Assembly (NCBI GenBank): GCA_035461175.1
Contig: DATHVR010000015.1
Coordinates: 1 to 5,423, forward strand
Direction: 5' to 3'
DNA: 5,423 nt
Source: DATHVR01 sp035461175
GTDB lineage: Bacteria > Actinomycetota > Acidimicrobiia > Spongiisociales > ZC4RG35
Within the stretch, counting starts at the first letter, position 1, and every line of letters starts with the position of its first letter. This document shows, one piece after another, positions 5,343 through 5,423 of this stretch. The position numbers and the translations under genes were made by a program. The notes below the pieces were generated by a model that searched no databases, had not been told where the DNA came from, and worked only from the letters and a program-made list of their open reading frames with translations.

Positions 5343-5423
5343 ATGACCAGCTACGACCCCACGACCGCCGTCATCGTCGTCGACTGCCAGAACGACTTCG
5401 CCGATCCGGAAGGGTCGCTGTAT
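5343..5423 (+). CDS. pncA: Nicotinamidase / isochorismatase-family hydrolase (5' part)
   Basis: Only the first 27 codons are present; the gene runs off the window. TAVIVVDCQNDFADPEGSLY matches the start of nicotinamidases, with D14 at the position of the catalytic aspartate in the DxQNDF motif and the following GSL typical of PncA. Nicotinamidase deamidates nicotinamide to nicotinate, the substrate of the divergent pncB product, which strengthens this reading over other isochorismatase-family hydrolases. The catalytic lysine and cysteine and the metal-binding residues lie beyond the window and cannot be checked. Confidence 0.8.
   Translation, partial: MTSYDPTTAVIVVDCQNDFADPEGSLY

Overview
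The window is GC-rich with dense, almost back-to-back genes. It carries an actinobacterial signature: a PspC domain fused to a HisKA_3-type histidine kinase, a LuxR/NarL-type regulator, and promoters that appear to give leaderless mRNAs. An actinomycetote is the likely source. A deep or uncultured lineage such as Acidimicrobiia is possible, but the sequence alone does not settle this.

Layout. (1) Bases 23-1842, minus strand: a two-gene operon encoding a PspC-domain membrane histidine kinase and its LuxR-type response regulator, joined by a 4-base ATGA overlap. (2) Bases 1843-1953: a divergent control region holding two abutting 10-bp palindromes of the form GACC-NN-GGTC and a third, degenerate copy in phase. 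(3) Bases 1954-3719, plus strand: a 520-aa PspC/LiaF-like membrane protein with a proline-rich linker and a duplicated beta-rich C-terminal domain, followed with a one-base overlap by a 67-aa two-helix membrane protein. (4) Bases 3729-3758: a 13-bp hairpin with a UCCG tetraloop between convergent genes. (5) Bases 3758-5290, minus strand: nicotinate phosphoribosyltransferase (pncB). (6) Bases 5291-5342: a short divergent promoter region with an identical TACGCT-N6-ATG arrangement on each strand. (7) Bases 5343-5423, plus strand: the start of a nicotinamidase-type gene (pncA), cut off by the window end.

How it fits together. Genes 1-4 look like one envelope-stress module of the Psp/Lia type: sensor kinase, regulator, a LiaF-like partner that shares the PspC domain with the kinase, and a small LiaI-like protein. 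No PspA-type effector is in view. The regulator probably acts on the palindromes between the two transcription units. The right-hand genes form the deamidating NAD salvage route: PncA turns nicotinamide into nicotinate and PncB turns nicotinate into nicotinate mononucleotide. They are driven from overlapping divergent promoters.

The least ordinary points are the tandem phased palindromes, the internal duplication and likely outward-facing topology of the LiaF-like protein, and the mirror-image leaderless promoters of pncB and pncA. I see no RNA genes, CRISPR arrays or mobile elements. Bases 1-22 hold nothing recognisable.
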